A DNA stretch of 6,396 bases from positions 1 through 6,396 of the forward strand of contig JALURD010000036.1 in the NCBI GenBank assembly GCA_027057815.1, written 5' to 3'. This document shows, in pieces, positions 5,972-6,396 of this stretch. A program made the position numbers and the translations under genes. Below the pieces are notes generated by a model that made no database searches, had not been told where the DNA came from, and was given only the letters and a program-made list of their open reading frames with translations. The DNA comes from Acidilobaceae archaeon. GTDB taxonomy: Archaea > Thermoproteota > Thermoprotei_A > Sulfolobales > Acidilobaceae. Each line of letters starts with the position of its first letter. Position 1 is the first letter of the stretch.

Positions 5972-6132
5972 AAGAGGAGGAAAGCCCATTTCTGTTTTTA
6001 GTCTCTAGCTGCATAACTAGTCTGCGGCGGGGTGAAGTGGCCCCTGCCCGGTCCTCAGAGCAATATGCGATGAAGAAGTGGTCCTCCACGACCGCCGCTA
6101 TGCGAAGTAGGCCAGGGACAATAGTCCTATGA
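5968..6132 (+). CDS. possible 54-codon reading frame coupled to the isomerase gene
   Basis: A GTG at 5968 overlaps the isomerase stop as GTGA and opens 54 codons ending with TGA at 6130-6132. The product starts MKEEESPFLFLVSSC, continues with a basic, serine-rich stretch and ends RPGTIVL. The four-base overlap is typical of translational coupling. Against it, the T-rich stretch at 5989-5999 within it looks like a terminator, its end overlaps the minus-strand membrane protein gene by 35 bases, and I recognise no family. It is a candidate, possibly a chance frame. Confidence 0.22.
   Translation: MKEEESPFLFLVSSCITSLRRGEVAPARSSEQYAMKKWSSTTAAMRSRPGTIVL
5989..5999 (+). terminator. T-rich terminator of the CitG-like/rhomboid/isomerase operon
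   Basis: TTTCTGTTTTT lies 18-28 bases past the isomerase stop. Archaeal RNA polymerase often terminates at such T-rich tracts without a hairpin. No more plus-strand genes of convincing quality follow in the window, which fits an operon end here. Confidence 0.5.
6024..6098. repeat. 75-base segment bounded by a 7-base inverted repeat, with a direct repeat inside
   Basis: GCGGCGG at 6024-6030 is matched by CCGCCGC at 6092-6098, able to close a 75-base structure in the gap between two convergent genes. Inside, GGTCCTC occurs twice (6050-6056 and 6080-6086), GGGG/CCCC can pair across 6029-6044, and GTGG/CCAC can pair at 6078-6089. The length is tRNA-like but no tRNA arms fit. It could be a structured 3' end or small RNA, or simply chance in G+C-rich sequence. 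The right arm touches the stop codon of the minus-strand gene. Confidence 0.25.
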
Positions 6133-6394
6133 TAGTCTGCATTGCCAGTATAAGCATTGTCACCCGAGTCTCCGTCACTTTAACATTGAGTTTCATCAGG
6201 GCTTTCATGGCTGCATGCGTTAAACTATAGACGGTGTCATACGGTAAGGCTAGCGAGCCATCTGGCCGTGGCACGCCAAAGTTCTGTTTATACACGCCGT
6301 GTAATAGGAGGCCTCTCAGGAATAATGCAAATTCCGCGAAGTAAAGCGTAAATAATGCTAGGCCGAATTTTTGGAAATCACCTACAACCACCAA
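6098..6394 (-). CDS. small membrane protein, unknown function, possibly cut by the window edge
   Basis: At least 98 residues with a long hydrophobic segment at about 10-34, a polar middle (35-77) and a second hydrophobic segment at 78-98 running to the C terminus. The earliest start in the window is a TTG at 6394, only two bases from the edge, with a GTG immediately after it. No ribosome binding site can be judged, so the gene may begin further right. No family is recognised. The C-terminal helix ends directly at the stop without a polar tail. It converges with the isomerase operon. That its whole length lies opposite no other convincing gene, and that it has a clear membrane pattern, support it as real coding sequence. 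Confidence 0.55.
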   Translation of the reverse strand: MVVVGDFQKFGLALFTLYFAEFALFLRGLLLHGVYKQNFGVPRPDGSLALPYDTVYSLTHAAMKALMKLNVKVTETRVTMLILAMQTIIGLLSLAYFA

Positions 6395-6396
6395 GC

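Noticed and set aside
6067..6074. C/D box guide RNA suggested by GCGATGA
   Set aside because: This is an imperfect C box, and no CTGA box follows at a suitable distance on the same strand.
5850..6089. Minus-strand 79-codon frame beginning with GTG at 6089
   Set aside because: About half of it lies antisense to the C-terminal part of the isomerase, the GTG has no ribosome site, and the product shows no recognisable pattern.
6024..6098. tRNA gene suggested by the 75-base length and 7-base terminal pairing
   Set aside because: On neither strand is there a T arm with TTCRA, a five-base anticodon stem with a seven-base loop, or a D loop with GG in the right place.
1..6396. CRISPR array, insertion sequence, integrase, toxin-antitoxin pair or defence cassette
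   Set aside because: No regularly spaced repeats, transposase motifs, terminal repeats or matching protein motifs were seen anywhere in the window.

Overview
The window looks like a chromosomal segment of a hyperthermophilic crenarchaeon. The Desulfurococcales (Pyrodictium/Hyperthermus/Pyrolobus-like) are my best guess. The signs are a G+C content near one half, heavy use of AGG and ATA codons, GTG and TTG starts, GGTGA/GGAGGTG ribosome binding sites, archaeal TATA boxes a short way upstream of starts, oligo-T ends, and an archaeal-type phosphoglucose/phosphomannose isomerase. There is no rRNA or tRNA here to fix the taxonomy.

Layout. Positions 1-36 hold the last codons of a gene entering from the left. 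It overlaps (TAATG) a 60-residue two-helix membrane protein (36-218). That protein converges with, and shares a CTAG stop palindrome with, a minus-strand FAD-dependent CoA-disulfide reductase/NAD(P)H sulfur oxidoreductase (215-1600). A roughly 200-base divergent promoter region (1601-1799) with several TATA-like boxes follows. Next is a plus-strand ATZ/TRZ-type amidohydrolase (1800-2999) with an awkward start. Its 3' end overlaps by 87 bases, tail to tail, a cysteine-containing minus-strand orphan protein of 118 residues (2913-3269).

From a 42-base divergent gap begins a tight plus-strand operon: a diverged CitG/MdcB-family protein (3312-4124), a rhomboid intramembrane protease (4145-4939) and a bifunctional phosphoglucose/phosphomannose isomerase (4949-5971). 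A possible 54-codon fourth reading frame overlaps the isomerase stop by GTGA. A T-rich stretch at 5989-5999 probably ends the operon. The right edge (6098-6394, minus) carries a small membrane protein that may be cut by the window end.

How they fit together. The isomerase (glycolysis/gluconeogenesis and mannose supply) and the reductase (thiol/sulfur redox) are core-metabolism enzymes. The CitG-like protein, the rhomboid and the isomerase share an operon for no obvious reason, and this is the most interesting context in the window. I see no CRISPR array, insertion sequence, integrase or defence cassette. This looks like ordinary core chromosome with a few oddities, not an accessory island.
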